Assembly (NCBI RefSeq): GCF_032118995.1
Contig: NC_092668.1
Coordinates: 4,815,501-4,879,500, forward strand
DNA: 64,000 nt
Direction of reading: 5' to 3'
From: Asterias amurensis
Taxonomy: Eukaryota; Echinodermata; Asteroidea; Forcipulatida; Asteriidae
A program made the translations under genes and the position numbers. Each line of letters begins with the position of its first letter. The first letter of the stretch is position 1. Shown here in pieces: positions 23,827 to 34,442 of this stretch. Under the pieces are notes generated by a model. That model did no database searches. It saw nothing but the letters and a program-made list of their open reading frames with translations, and was not told the DNA's origin.

Positions 23827-24130
23827 TTCATATAAAATTTTCTCACGTACGGAGTTCAATTTCAAGCACACAGAGCTAGCATGTGTTGTATTTAGCATGC
23901 ATGCAACGCAAAAATAATTATTGCATGTATGCTATCAGACTCGTGTCCAAAGTATCACAGTTGTTGTTGTGCTGCTACGTGGTGGGCTCGAAGAAAAAAA
24001 CAGCTTGAGGACGAAGTGGCAATAACCTTTCGGTAAATGACGTAATGACTACAGTGAGAGAATCTATTCAACAGAGGGCGCCATCTCTATTATACGGCGA
24101 CTAATCCACTCTCTGACGGGACGGGTTCTA
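23827..24130 (-). promoter_or_regulatory. Probable TIMM23 promoter and 5' leader region
   Basis: About 300 bp upstream of the TIMM23 start codon with no recognised repeat. It contains a CRE-like TGACGTAATG near 24038 and a CAGAGGGCGCC element near 24073. No clear TATA box. The transcription start is not determined; the assignment rests on position only. Confidence 0.35.
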
Positions 24131-24427
24131 TGACGGGTGCAATATCTAGCAACCCATGCCTACTTGGCTAAACAAAAATAATGCCAAGTAATACTTAAAA
24201 ATACTACAAAATATTTACAGGCTCTCAGTCTCAGTCTTTTGAAAACCAACCAAACATATTTTCGGCAACTAAACTTCAGATTTCTTTACTTTTTGGGGCG
24301 GGGCAGGTCAGTTTTTTTTAATTATTCGCTAATAATTACTTCAGAAAAGACACCCAGAAAATCATATAAATGTAATGCGTTTTTTCCCCAAACAAACTTG
24401 CTGCACTTCTCTAGTTCCCAAGCCAAG

Positions 24428-24693
24428 TTAAAGGCAGTGGACACTATTGGTTATTGTCAAAGACTAGTCTTCACAGTTGGTGTATCTCAACATATGCATA
24501 AAATAACTAACCTAAGAAAACACCCTATAGTCACACGAAGTTGTGTGCGTTTAGATGGTTGATTTCGAGACCTCAAGTTCTAAATCTGAGGTCTCGAAAT
24601 CAAAGTCGTTGAAAATGACTTCTTTCTCGAAAACTATGGCACTTCAGAGGGAGCCGTTTATCACAATGTTTTATACCATCAACCTCTGTGCAT
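24428..24693. mobile_element. Family B MITE, right end lost
   Basis: TTAAAGGCAGTGGACACTAT start; ends at the homopolymer region. Confidence 0.75.
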
Positions 24694-24713
24694 CTATGTG
24701 CATAGATCAATAT

Positions 24714-24746
24714 GGGGGGGGGGGGGGGGTTACAGGGGGACATGTC

Positions 24747-24781
<35 letters not shown>
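24714..24781. repeat. Poly(G)/poly(C) hairpin tract
   Basis: A G-run of about 17 at 24714-24730, a short GGGGGACATGTCTCCCCC spacer, then about 32 consecutive C. Strong G-quadruplex and hairpin potential; exact run lengths may be assembly-limited. Confidence 0.8.
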
Positions 24782-24783
<2 letters not shown>

Positions 24784-25019
24784 TAAGGTTCAAGGGTTGG
24801 GGACACACTATCAAAACATTTCCACCTCCAATGATTTTGACTTCCGTTTCACCATGAACCTCAGGTTTTACTGTCAACCAAACACGTGTCCCGTAATGGG
24901 CATCCTTGGGGGAGCTGAGGGGGAGGGGGGCACGTCCCCCAGACACGCCCTTAAAAAATCCCACGCCGTAAATGCTATGGCTAACGATGCCTCCCCTATC
25001 TCCTACCCCCACCTTTCAA

Positions 25020-25985
25020 GATAGATGGACGCCCATGCTTATACTAATTATGATTAGATTCAGCCAAGCACGGTCAATATTATTTGTTTACTTTTTTTTT
25101 CTTCTTCAGATAAGCAGGAAATAATTGCTTGTCTAATTATTATGTGCTTCAACTGGTCGTTTTGAGTGTCAGTTGATGTTTTGTTTTTAAATCAATTATT
25201 CATAAATACCCCAGACAGTTTCGCTACTCGCCTACTCTTTTATTCCCTTAATAACAATCATCATTACATCAGGTACAATTGATATCTACTGACTAATAAG
25301 TCATAAGAAAACAATCTTTTTGTAGTTTTTAATTCAGTTAGTTATTTATAAATGAAAAAGAGAAAAAGAAAAACAAACAAATACGGATGAGTATTAAGGA
25401 CGTGGTACTTATTCGCCCGGGTGAATTTTGGTATTAATCCGCCGTGGTGAAAAGGTAATTCCCCGGGCGATAGAGACTTGTTCACCTTGTCTCTATTATG
25501 TTCAGAAGAAAACAAAATGAAATCCCACCACATTGAGTTTTATAAACAAGCAAACGATGTAAGCTCGCGAAACAGAACTGTCAACTCCCTAAAATAAAAC
25601 TTGTTGCTTTTGTACAGTATTTTAGCAACACGTGTTATGATTAATATTTAGTAAACCGTGCAAGGCTCATAATATCACCCGTTGAACATTCTTGTGGAAC
25701 TACATTTCTACATGGTCTCCACGTATGACGAATACAAACTCAAAAATAATGTTCAAATTACACGCGAGTCATCAGTCTTCTGGGTCCACTTTCTTAAAAC
25801 CCATAAAGCACAAAAACTCAAAAGAAAATTAGTAACCGCCACATTGAAAAATAAAAACTAGGAGGCTAAATCTAAGAGCCCCCCCCCAATTTTAACAACT
25901 TCCCCGATCCCTCATTAATTAATTTTTAGTGGCATTACATGTAACGAGTAAACGGTGCTAGAAGCTCACCCGGTCGAACATCACA
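25020..25985. other. Intergenic, no gene seen
   Basis: AT-rich sequence between TIMM23 and peptide gene 1. Contains an inverted pair GCCCGGGTGAATTTTGG and CCCGGGCGA near 25415-25470. Nothing else recognised. Confidence 0.3.
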
Positions 25986-25987
25986 CT

Positions 25988-26141
25988 GGGTGCGTTCGTT
26001 CAGCTTCCCCGGGTCGACCCCGGTGTGTGGCGTTTTTTTTTTTCAGGACGAACGTGTGCAGATTATTACCCACGTTCGTCCTGAAAAAAAAAAACGCCAC
26101 ACACCGGGGTCGACCCAGGGAAGCTAAACGAACGCACCCAC
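25988..26141. mobile_element. Family I palindromic MITE
   Basis: GGGTGCGTTCGTTCAGCTTC and GAAGCTAAACGAACGCACCC ends. Arms include GGGTCGACCCCGGTGTGTGG; second copy at 40907-41060. Confidence 0.8.
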
Positions 26142-26149
26142 TTTAAAGG

Positions 26150-26288
26150 AAGACTTTGGAACGCTAGGTGGCAGCAGACATACCAGGTTATTTCCAGTAG
26201 TTCTGAGCATGGGCACATTACCGAGAAAGATGGCCGTTACCTGCTGGCCGTTATAAGTCTGCTGCCACCAAGCGTCCCAAAAGTCCCC
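26150..26288. mobile_element. Short MITE with CTCF-like motifs in its terminal repeats
   Basis: Inverted ends GACTTTGGAACGCTAGGTGG and, from the other side, GACTTTTGGGACGCTTGGTGG. Each contains ACGCTWGGTGGCAGCAGA, close to the CTCF core. Confidence 0.6.
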
Positions 26289-26379
26289 CATTGTTGGTCC
26301 CACGTCCATTGCTTGCGTGAAGGAAGCAAAGTAAAAGTAATGTTCAAATTATGTGCGAGCTCTTTCTGGTTATTTTATT

Positions 26380-29300
26380 TCACTCTACGGGCAGAGGATC
26401 CAAGTCACCGTCGGTTAAATGCATCTTTGTCTCCCGGTAGGATTCTGCAAAAGAAGGAATTGTTAAGTTAGAATTTTTGTTTGGAAATATCTGACAAACA
26501 TCATTCGATTATCTTTCAACTTGGAAAGACAGTTATTTTTAAGTTGAACTATTCACTTAAAGGGTACAATGTCCACAGATCAACATTAAATTTACACAGT
26601 TTGAAGATTATGATAGTAGAAAGGTTCCCTTGAAATTTTATTTACTGAGGTGTTGTAGTTTTTGAGAAATGAGTAAAGGTAATAATTTTCGTCTCAGTTT
26701 TAGCATGTAAAAACGTATTAACCAGTTATGCTATGGTTTTGGTCTAATATCATAACTGCTTAAGGGGATTTTACATGCTAAAATAGTTTTGGTCTCATAA
26801 GACCAAAATTATTTTGTGACTTGTTTTACTCATTTCTCAAAAACTACACAATCTAAGTTAGTAATATTTGAAAGGGAAGCTTCAAACCCTGTAAGTTTAA
26901 TGTAAATCTGTGGACGTTTTGAAAAAGTACCCAAATCCTATAATGTAAATCTGTGGACATTTTGAAAAAGTACCCAAATTCTTTAAGTTAGTAACGAATC
27001 TATACAAGTTGAAAGCCAGGTTCTTCATGCGAAGTAACGCGATGCGAATTTTGACGTCACATGGCTGTTTTCGCGGTGAATGTTTCTTGTTTTCTGTTGT
27101 CTCTATGTGTTTGCATAATAGTTTGCAAAAAATAAAAAAATGGAACAACAAAAAGTGTACAAAAAATGGGACAATCTTCGAGAGTTTTCAATAATAATGT
27201 TGGTCCAATGTGGTCCATCATGAATATTATTCTGTTAGGGGCGATTATGTGACCATCCACATCAGCTAGCATAATAACCCCCTAAGTGTGTGGGCTTGGT
27301 TTTGTGTCACTTACCCGCGACATTTCGCAGAGCTGCAAGATAACCAGCAGGGGAAGTGTCGGTATTGTCGTTCGCCGTCTTTTTAGCCTGGTAAAGTGTC
27401 AATTCCTCATCGAGCACTCTTTCGACTATCAACTCTAAAATTACAACAACAAAAACCAATACTATTAAAACAATATTGCACTGTTATTAAGTCAATCGAT
27501 TACTGCATTTTGAATGTGAAATGACATGTTTTAGTCGTCCGTTTACATCCTCATGTTAATTTAATGACCTAGAAATGGGTGAAACTAATGAAGCAGCACT
27601 TTAAAGTCACCTGGAAATAGAATTTTCTTTCTTTCAAACATAAGAGTATATGCTTACGAACAATAAAACAATTTGTTTAGTAATTGTTTGTCACGATTTA
27701 TATGTTTACAAAATATATAAAGTTGTTTGGGGGCTGACTCCGCCTACCCCTTTTGTGACGTCAATCGAGGCAGACTTTGCCTGCAATGCGTATAATAAAC
27801 ACACGTGCAAAGTACATGTAGGTCAAAGTCGTGAGTTGGTACATTTCAAAAAGTGTTTTTCTGCATTCAGCAGCAATACACCTGGTTTTGAAACGTACAA
27901 ACTCACGACTTGGTCCGTACATGTACTTGCAATTGTGTTTACTATACGCATAACAGGCAAAGTCTGCCTCGATTTACGCCACGAACAGCGCCCTCTCGGG
28001 TCGGGGTCTACTCTTAAATTTGTAAATAACATAAGAACTGATTGTTTAAAACCTTAGTTAACTGTTTATTCACACACACTCATCAAAACACATATAAAAT
28101 TATTAGTGACAAAAGCTTTATTTTGAAAAAATACCACTTCCAGGTGACTTTAAAGGAAGAAGAAGAAGAAGAAGAATCCGAGATAATTAATACCCCATAG
28201 TTTTTATAACTATAAATTTTTTGACGAGAGGGCATGCCACCTAGCTAGGAGCATGACAATAGATGGTCAAGCAAACGACCAACTGACGGTGACCCGAAAA
28301 TGGGTCGGGCCCCGCAGGAACCCGTAATCCGGGTAAAATCTGACCAGGGATTTGTGGTGAAGTAGGATAAATGAGTGTTTATGGAAAAGTTTCCGTATTA
28401 TGCTACCACTTTTTCGATATGAAATAAAATAGTATCCGATTTAGCTCATTGAGATTACCTTTTTGTAAAAAAGAAAATGAGTGAAAAGGTGGTGGCAGCT
28501 AGGGTACGGAAGGTTAGCCGTGTTTATATACAATGTACCACCAGTGGCCTTTGATCGTTATAAAAATATTGATTTCAAAATGTGTTGACGTACCTAGCTC
28601 AGCGCGTCTGGCGATGGAGCCTCGTGATCTAACATATGATCTTCTTCTGTAGAAAATCGCCCCTGTGAAAAATACATAGAATCCACATTATCATCATCAT
28701 CATCATCGGTCGACTGCACAGCAGGCGGACACAAGCTTTTCCCATTCTCTCCTGTCTTGTGCTATTCTCCGATTATCATCCATAAAATAAAATTGTTTTT
28801 AAACCAAGCAGAAGCAACGGGGGTCAGCAGGTGAGCATACATTAACAATGTTCAAATTAACAAAAACGTAAACAAAATAATTGATTTGAAATCATTTGTG
28901 ACGTAGCTTGTGAATGGCAATCGAAGGCGACGTTATAGGTCAATATTAACACACACCTTTAAAACTATAAGTGATGTTCAAGCTTTGCTTAATTAAAAAA
29001 TGATAATAATAATTCACTGTGATAGAAAGTTTTGGGAACAACAATGTGTAAACTCTTTTGGGAAGAGTGTTCTGAAAAAGGAGCCTATAGTATGTACAAA
29101 CATTGACTGCTTCGAGCGCTACGGTTAAAACTACGATTCCGAGGTGATCCCGGGAGCGTTATATTTCCCGTGCGCCTCGGGAAAATGGAATGGTCCGGGG
29201 ATCACCGAGGGGGTGATAGTTTTAATCATAGCACAAGTTAAAGCAGTCAATTTGTTTTATAACACCCCAACAGACTAAATTATCATCTTCGTACCATAGA

Positions 29301-30379
29301 TATAGAGTAGAATAACTAGACAGGCCGCGCGTACATACGCGGGTTCTGGCATGGGGGGCCGCCATTGCCTATCTCCCGTGTACATTTTCTGTGCGTTGCC
29401 GTCAGCACGTGACTTTTTGCCGTCAGCACGTGACATTTAGCGCGTCAAAGGCCTATCTCCCGCGTTCATTTTTGCGCGTCGCCTTTCGAACGTAAAATTT
29501 TTACCGCGTCCATGGCGAACAATTTTATTACACAGGTAATGGCGCGTATGTACGCGCGGCCGATCTAGTTATTCTATTCTATATCTATGGTACGAAGATG
29601 ATAATTTATATGCTTCGTACACGTAAAGTTCGTACGCGCGTTTCAGATACACAGATGCACAACTAATGGGTTCAAGGTGGGCAAAAAGACTTATGGGTAT
29701 TGCACGTCGTGTGATAGTCGACTATCACACGGCAAACCATGCACTATCGCACAGCAAACGATGTACTATCACACGGCCGCCGTCTGCAGTAAAACTAAGA
29801 CATACCATGACGCGCTCTAAACCAATGAAAAGGCAGAATATTTGTAAAGGGTGTTATACATTTAATAGGCCCTACTTATGGACGCGCTGTACTTTAGCAG
29901 CTCCACAACTTGCTCTCCACAAAAACCCAGATTGATCCTGCTTTGGTAACATTCAAATAGCGCCCTCTTGTGAATCATCATCCTCCAGCCCGTGTTATTC
30001 CCATAACAATGGGGGACACAGAATCTCCGGCTGACAGATTTTCCTGGGACACCGCAACCTATAGCCGATGTGACCTCTGACGTCACACGAAAACTATAAC
30101 ATGATTCGCGCGCATACCGCCGGGCAAAACCTTTGTGTTTTTGGCAGCCAGCTATAGAAAGTGTATGCAATCTTACCATGACTACGGGTGTTTTTGCCCG
30201 GCGAAACATCACATATACAGTGTTTTTTTCAACAGAGGGCGTTTTAAATGTAAACATAGGTCACATCGGCTGTAGCTTTGCCCTTGACTCTTCAAAACCG
30301 TTCCGTGACTTTTACACAGCTTACCAGTGTCGGGTACAAGAAGCAACACAGCAACGAGGACTACCAGTAACAATTTCAT
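26380..30379 (-). CDS. Small secreted cationic peptide precursor, copy 1 (unrecognised family)
   Basis: Not recognised. Coding exons in transcript order: 30379-30325, 28662-28594, 27434-27315, 26444-26380. They total 309 nt, 102 residues plus TGA. All three introns are phase 1 with AG/GT borders. Exon 1 encodes a signal peptide, MKLLLVVLVAVLLLVPDT, and extends 5' to an acceptor at 30429, so the leader is spliced. Exon 2 encodes an arginine-rich stretch (GAIFYRRRSYVRSRGSIARR, about +6) with no cysteine. Exons 3 and 4 are acidic (about -7 together) and hold DTSPAGYLAALRNVAE and KMHLTDG, both shared with the paralogue about 11 kb upstream. Signal, basic peptide, acidic tail is the layout of many antimicrobial peptide precursors; a neuropeptide or a non-peptide secreted protein is also possible. 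RRR and RR could be convertase sites. The gene model is well supported by the paralogue; the function is inference. Confidence 0.75.
26557..26983. mobile_element. Family C palindromic MITE, in intron 3 of peptide gene 1
   Basis: TTAAAGGGTACAATGTCCAC start, ending ACCCAAATTCTTTAA. A 42-bp stretch with GTAAATCTGTGGAC is tandemly duplicated at 26899-26983. Confidence 0.7.
27603..28153. mobile_element. Palindromic MITE in intron 2 of peptide gene 1
   Basis: Terminal inverted repeats AAAGTCACCTGGAAATAG and CACTTCCAGGTGACTTT; arms also pair at GAGGCAGACTTTGCCTGC, ACACGTGCAAAGTACATGTA and AGTCGTGAGTTGGTAC. Confidence 0.75.
28383..28519. mobile_element. Family N MITE with 8-bp target duplication (hAT-like)
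   Basis: GGAAAAGTTTCCGTAT and GTACGGAAGGTTAGCC ends, flanked by GTGTTTAT at 28375-28382 and 28520-28527. Confidence 0.8.
29095..29862. mobile_element. Family P element containing a nested Q MITE
   Basis: Reverse-complement relative of 42516-43018: a hairpin with GTTTTAACC and CTCGGGAAAA arms at 29125-29235, ACCCC at 29270, and GAGCGCGTCATGG-type end near 29815-29862. Lies in intron 1 of peptide gene 1. Confidence 0.65.
29277..29608. mobile_element. Nested MITE Q
   Basis: Long terminal inverted repeats: AAATTATCATCTTCGTACC and GGTACGAAGATGATAATTT, continuing inward through AGAATAACTAGA and CGCGCGTAC. Confidence 0.8.
30061..30272. mobile_element. Family H palindromic MITE
   Basis: ATAGCCGATGTGACCTCTGA start and TAGGTCACATCGGCTGTAG end; 52 bp downstream of the first coding exon donor of peptide gene 1. 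Confidence 0.75.
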
Positions 30380-30465
30380 CTTTAATCCGGCTCTTGGTGA
30401 ACTCTTCAACCAATCAATCAGACTGTTGGCTGCAAGAAACAATTCCAAGTAACGTTTATTTTCTT

Positions 30466-30818
30466 CTAAAGACACTGGACAGTATTTGGTACTTACTCAA
30501 AATAATTGTTAGCATAAAAATTTACTTGGTAGCGAGCAATAGACTGCTAGTGGTCGGGTAAAACATTTTGAGAAACGGCTCCTCTGAAGTAACGTAGTTT
30601 TTAGAAAGAGGTAATTTTCTCACTCAAATAATGTTTTTTTTAGGCATAGAAAGCACAGAAATTTGTGCAACAAGAAACCCTTTTGTTTCATTCTTTTCTT
30701 GCAACTTCGATGAACAATTTTATTGTGTCAACATTTCAAAATTCAAAGGTTTGTTTTTTATGCACATACACCGAGTGAGAATACTTCCCTATTGCCAAAC
30801 GTGTTTAGTGCATTTAAA
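30466..30818. mobile_element. Family B MITE, diverged
   Basis: CTAAAGACACTGGACAG start; joins family C2 at a shared TTTAAAG. Lies just upstream of the peptide gene 1 signal exon acceptor. Confidence 0.7.
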
Positions 30819-31195
30819 GCCAATGGACCCTTTCGGTTCAGAAAAAAATAAAAGTTCACAGATTTACAAATAACTTACAGGGTTTACAGAAGGCAATGGT
30901 GAAAGTCTTCTCTTGAAATATTTTTCCATGAAATGCTTTACTTTTTGAGAAAACAGCAAAACAATATAAATTCTCGTTAACGAGAATTACGATTTATTTT
31001 AAATACATGTCATGACACGGCGAAACGCGCGGAAACAAGGGTGGGTTTTCCCGTTGTTTTCTCCCGACTCCGATGACCGATTGAGCCTAAATTTTCACAG
31101 GTTTGTTATTTGATATAGAAGTTGTGGTACACAAAGTGTGGGCCTTGGACAACACTGTTTACCGAAAGGGTCCAATGGCTTTAAATGCTTTAAAG
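30813..31195. mobile_element. Family C2 palindromic MITE
   Basis: TTTAAAGCCAATGGACCCTT start and AAAGGGTCCAATGGCTTTAA end; same element at 44225-44598. Confidence 0.75.
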
Positions 31196-31339
31196 GCTTT
31201 TTAAGACAAGTGTTTTAATAGGAACCAAAACTATCTCAACTGCTATCTTATAGGCCAGAATCCAGCCCCAAAACCGAATACTAAACATTTGACTGAATGA
31301 ACTCACATAAATTACTTAACTAGTCAGAGTTATTGAGAA

Positions 31340-31636
31340 GGCCGTGGACACTATTGGCAATTACTCAAAATAATTGTTAGCATAAAAACTTACTTGGTAA
31401 CAAAACAAGCAACTAGCTCTCTCAGAAGTAACGTAGTTTTCGAGGGAAAAGTTTCCGTATGGCGCCACCACTTTTTCATTCGATATGAAATAATATAGTA
31501 TCTAATTTACCTCAATGAGATATCCCTTTTTGTAAAAATGAGTGAAAAGGTGGTGGCGCCATACGGAAAGTTATCCTTTTCGAGAAAGCCACTAACCTGT
31601 TTGAATTTGATTTCGAAACCTTAGATTTAGATTTTT
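31340..31636. mobile_element. Family B MITE interrupted by a family N element
   Basis: B blocks on both sides of 31445-31576; the interrupted word is the family's GTAGTTTTCGAGAAAG. Confidence 0.75.
31445..31576. mobile_element. Family N MITE with 8-bp target duplication
   Basis: GGAAAAGTTTCCGTAT and ATACGGAAAGTTATCC ends, flanked by TTTTCGAG at 31437-31444 and 31577-31584. Confidence 0.85.
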
Positions 31637-31659
31637 AAAAAACTATGAAGTAAACTTAC

Positions 31660-31890
31660 CCGGTAAGTAAGAACGGGTCTTATCGGATGCAGAAACACGA
31701 TGAGAATAGTGGAGATCAAACATGCAACAAGCTGCAAAATGTCTCTTGCAAACTTATGTTACATACACCCGCGGCCGAATTCCAATGTAATTTTAGTTGG
31801 TTCAAGCCTGAGCGCGTTATTTGAAAGAATGTGTTTGAAACCTTTCACTATGTATGAGCAGCAGAGCATGAAAGAAGGGCGTTGGCTCTG
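31660..31890 (-). other. Untranslated leader exon candidate a of the peptide genes
   Basis: Homologous over about 230 bp to 33998-34210 and in part to 45030-45110. All end in a minus-strand GTAAGT donor after a shared CGTGTTTCTGCAT motif. It could serve copy 1 of the peptide gene, whose first coding exon starts at an AG acceptor (30429). The 5' limit is not determined; no signal-peptide exon lies between this and leader b, so it may be a relic of a partial duplication. Confidence 0.45.
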
Positions 31891-31999
31891 ACCAAACTCA
31901 TTACTGTAGGCAGGCTACTGTGGAGTAATCACTTTGCAGCCTAAAGACGTTTTTTATTCTAATAGCTCCAGTCTCCACAGACTGGCCCTCTGGCTTTAT

Positions 32000-32690
32000 T
32001 AGTCTGGTTCCCAGACCCAAAAAACTCCGACTAGGCTTTGTCGAATTTAGGGTCCGGTATCACCCAAAAAAGGAGGAATTCCTCCTTTTTCGAAGTTATC
32101 CGAAATGTTCAGAATGTGTTGTCGTCAACATTCGGACAGTATCGTTGATGGTCGGTATTAAATCATATTGTCAGTCCTGTCGGTCGTAGATCCAGGAGTT
32201 TGTATGCCAGCTATTGTTATTTAAAGCCAATGCAGGCGTTGTACAAAGCGATGCGACAAGTTCAAAATATAAACCTGGAAAATCGCTCCGGGATCTGGTA
32301 AGTTTTTGTCCTTTTTCTTCAAAAATATTTTCTCAGTATGAGTCAACTCAATGGTGTTTTGACTTGAGTTTTCATTAGAGTTAGACATTGAGGATTAAGT
32401 GTCATGAGTTCTCAAGTGGTAAAAATGGGGCAAATCTGGTGACTAGCTGTCGAAATTATACGTGTTGAACCAGATTGTCATTTGCCGATCAAAAGAATCT
32501 CGTAACCCTCCGGCCTGGCGGCCATCGGGAGGAGGGTTACGTTATCGCAACTAGTGCAGACACGGTTTCACTGAAGATGACCCCCGACCCAGACAAGTTG
32601 CGCCATGCGCTATTTTTAACCGTGGGTGATACCTGACCTAAGATTTTTTACAAGAGACGTCAAGGAATCTTTGGTCAGGGAACCAGACTA
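32000..32690. mobile_element. 691-bp element with TAGTCTGGTTCCC ends and 9-bp repeats
   Basis: TAGTCTGGTTCCC and GGGAACCAGACTA termini, flanked on both sides by TGGCTTTAT (31991-31999, 32691-32699). Most of its right half plus the right flank is shared with family K copy 1 at 21170-21832. Confidence 0.55.
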
Positions 32691-32807
32691 TGGCTTTATC
32701 CGCAAGTAGGTCACTTTTGGGGGGCTGGCCCCAGAGGTCATGACGTGACTACGAGAGCGGCGAGTGTGATCGTTCGATTAGCTCTTGTCAGGAGCTCACC
32801 CGAGTGA
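32247..32807. repeat. Family K segment, copy 2
   Basis: Co-linear with 21170-21832. Includes the 41-bp block around TCAAGGAATCTTTGGTCAGG that copy 1 lacks. Overlaps the 32000-32690 element, so K may be that element plus duplicated flank. Confidence 0.65.
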
Positions 32808-32851
32808 GCACCGCGGGGTCGACCCAGGGAAGCTAATCGTACGCACCCATA
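32808..32851. mobile_element. Family I fragment
   Basis: GGGTCGACCCAGGGAAGCT and GTACGCACCC only; one arm end. Confidence 0.55.
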
Positions 32852-33027
32852 ATAGTTTCATTGGATAAACGTGCAGTGACATAGCAGAGCCCTTTTCGAA
32901 ACCACGGCTTCGACTCCGGATTCGGCTCAGGCTAGCTTGGCCCCACGGTTGTTTTGACAACTGCGCGTGCTTCGCGTACGTGATCATGGCTTCAGACGAG
33001 AAAAGGAGACTGAAGCCGAATCCAAAG

Positions 33028-33251
33028 TAGTCTTGGCCCAAGACGATGGTGCTTGTTCTGGATAGTGTACTACGCGCGGTTGAATCGCCAAAGCGCGCCC
33101 GCCACGGTATGATTTAGTTACGTGGACGGCTTGAAATCTAGACTACACTCTGCAAGCTACCATCATGGTAGCTTGCAGGGCGCGCTTTGGCGATTCAACC
33201 GCGCGTAGTACAATATCCAGAATCAAGCACCATCGTCTTGGGCCAAGACTA
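33028..33251. mobile_element. 224-bp palindromic MITE with 9-bp target duplication
   Basis: TAGTCTTGGCCCAAGACGAT and ATCGTCTTGGGCCAAGACTA are inverted ends; AATCCAAAG flanks at 33019-33027 and 33252-33260. Nine-bp duplication is typical of Mutator-like elements. Confidence 0.85.
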
Positions 33252-33621
33252 AATCCAAAGCCGAAATGGTGGCTACGTAAATAATAATATAATTAATAAT
33301 TCAGACTATATTCAGCAGATATAATAACAGTTGTATCCCTAAATTGACTAGTCTGCTTAATCACAAATCTTAGTGTTTTTATCTGTTGTGCTCTGTTTTC
33401 TTAACAACTCTCTGGCTGACCCAGTTTTCAGTTTTTGTTTTTGTTTTTAAATTGACTGTTCGTTTTTATGTCTAAAGTCGCATATGATGAACTCGTGGGT
33501 ACGAATGGCGCGCACCTCGGGCATTATCATAATACGTAATCAGGGTCCAAGTAAGGAGTTTCCATCCCAGGGTTAACTATTGTAAACATGGTTGAAAATA
33601 AAGTAAACCATGGGGACAAGG

Positions 33622-33986
33622 TTGCCCTGGACACTATTGGTACTAATTACTCAAAATAATTGTTAGCATAAAAACTTATTTGGTACAAATACAAGCAATT
33701 GAGAGCTCCCTCTGAAGTAACGTAGTTCTCGAGAAAGCCACTAAAATATTTGAATTCGATTTCGAGACCTCAGAATTAGATTTTGAGGTCCCGAAACCAA
33801 GCATCTGAAAGCACACGTACACATCTGTGTGTGACAAGGTTGTTTTTTCCCCCATGTTTCTCGCAACTTCGACGACCAAATGAGTTCACATTTTCACAGG
33901 TTTGTTATTTTGTGCATATTATGTTGAGATACACCAAGTGAGAAAACTGGTCTTTGACAATATTACCGAAAGGTGTTCAGTGTCTA
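33622..33986. mobile_element. Family B MITE
   Basis: CCTGGACACTATTGGTAC start (outer bases decayed) to GGTGTTCAGTGTCTAAA; ends 12 bp from leader exon b. Confidence 0.75.
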
Positions 33987-33997
33987 AATAAACTTAC

Positions 33998-34210
33998 CTA
34001 GTGAGTAAGAACGTGTCTTATTGAATGCAGAAACACGATGAGAACTTCAATAGTGAGTGAACATCAAACATGCACCAAGCTGCAAAGGTCTCTTGCAAAT
34101 TAATGTTAACACCAGCGGACGAGTTCCAATGTAATTTAGTTCGTTCAAGCTTGAGCGCGTTATTTGAAAGAATGTGCAAGAAAGCGGCTATGAGCAGCAG
34201 AGCATGAAAG
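33998..34210 (-). other. Untranslated leader exon candidate b of the peptide genes
   Basis: Second homologous leader. The donor lies at 33997/33998 (exon ends CACTAG, intron GTAAGT). It aligns through AACGCGCTCAAGCTTGAAC (minus strand, near 34152) to leader a. A MITE of family H with a CRE palindrome begins 24 bp further upstream at 34234. No long open frame with a signal sequence. Confidence 0.45.
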
Positions 34211-34233
34211 AAATTTGTACAGATCTGTGCGTT

Positions 34234-34442
34234 ATAGACGATGTGACCAATGTTTACATTTAAACCGCCCTCTGTTGACAAAACACTATATACGTCATGT
34301 TTCGCCGGGCACTGAGTTGCGTAGTCGTAGTAAGATTGCGTACACTTTCTAGCTGGCTGCCAAAACACAAAGGTTTTGCCCGGCGGTATGCGCGCGAATC
34401 ATGTTATGGTTTTCGTGTGACGTCAGAGGTCACATCGTCTAT
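34234..34442. mobile_element. Family H MITE upstream of leader exon b
   Basis: TATAGACGATGTGACCAATG start and GGTCACATCGTCTATA end. Holds TGACGTCA and AGGTCA at 34418-34432. Confidence 0.75.

Noticed and set aside
24555-25024. Proline- and glycine-rich frames on both strands
   Set aside because: They translate the G and C homopolymer runs.
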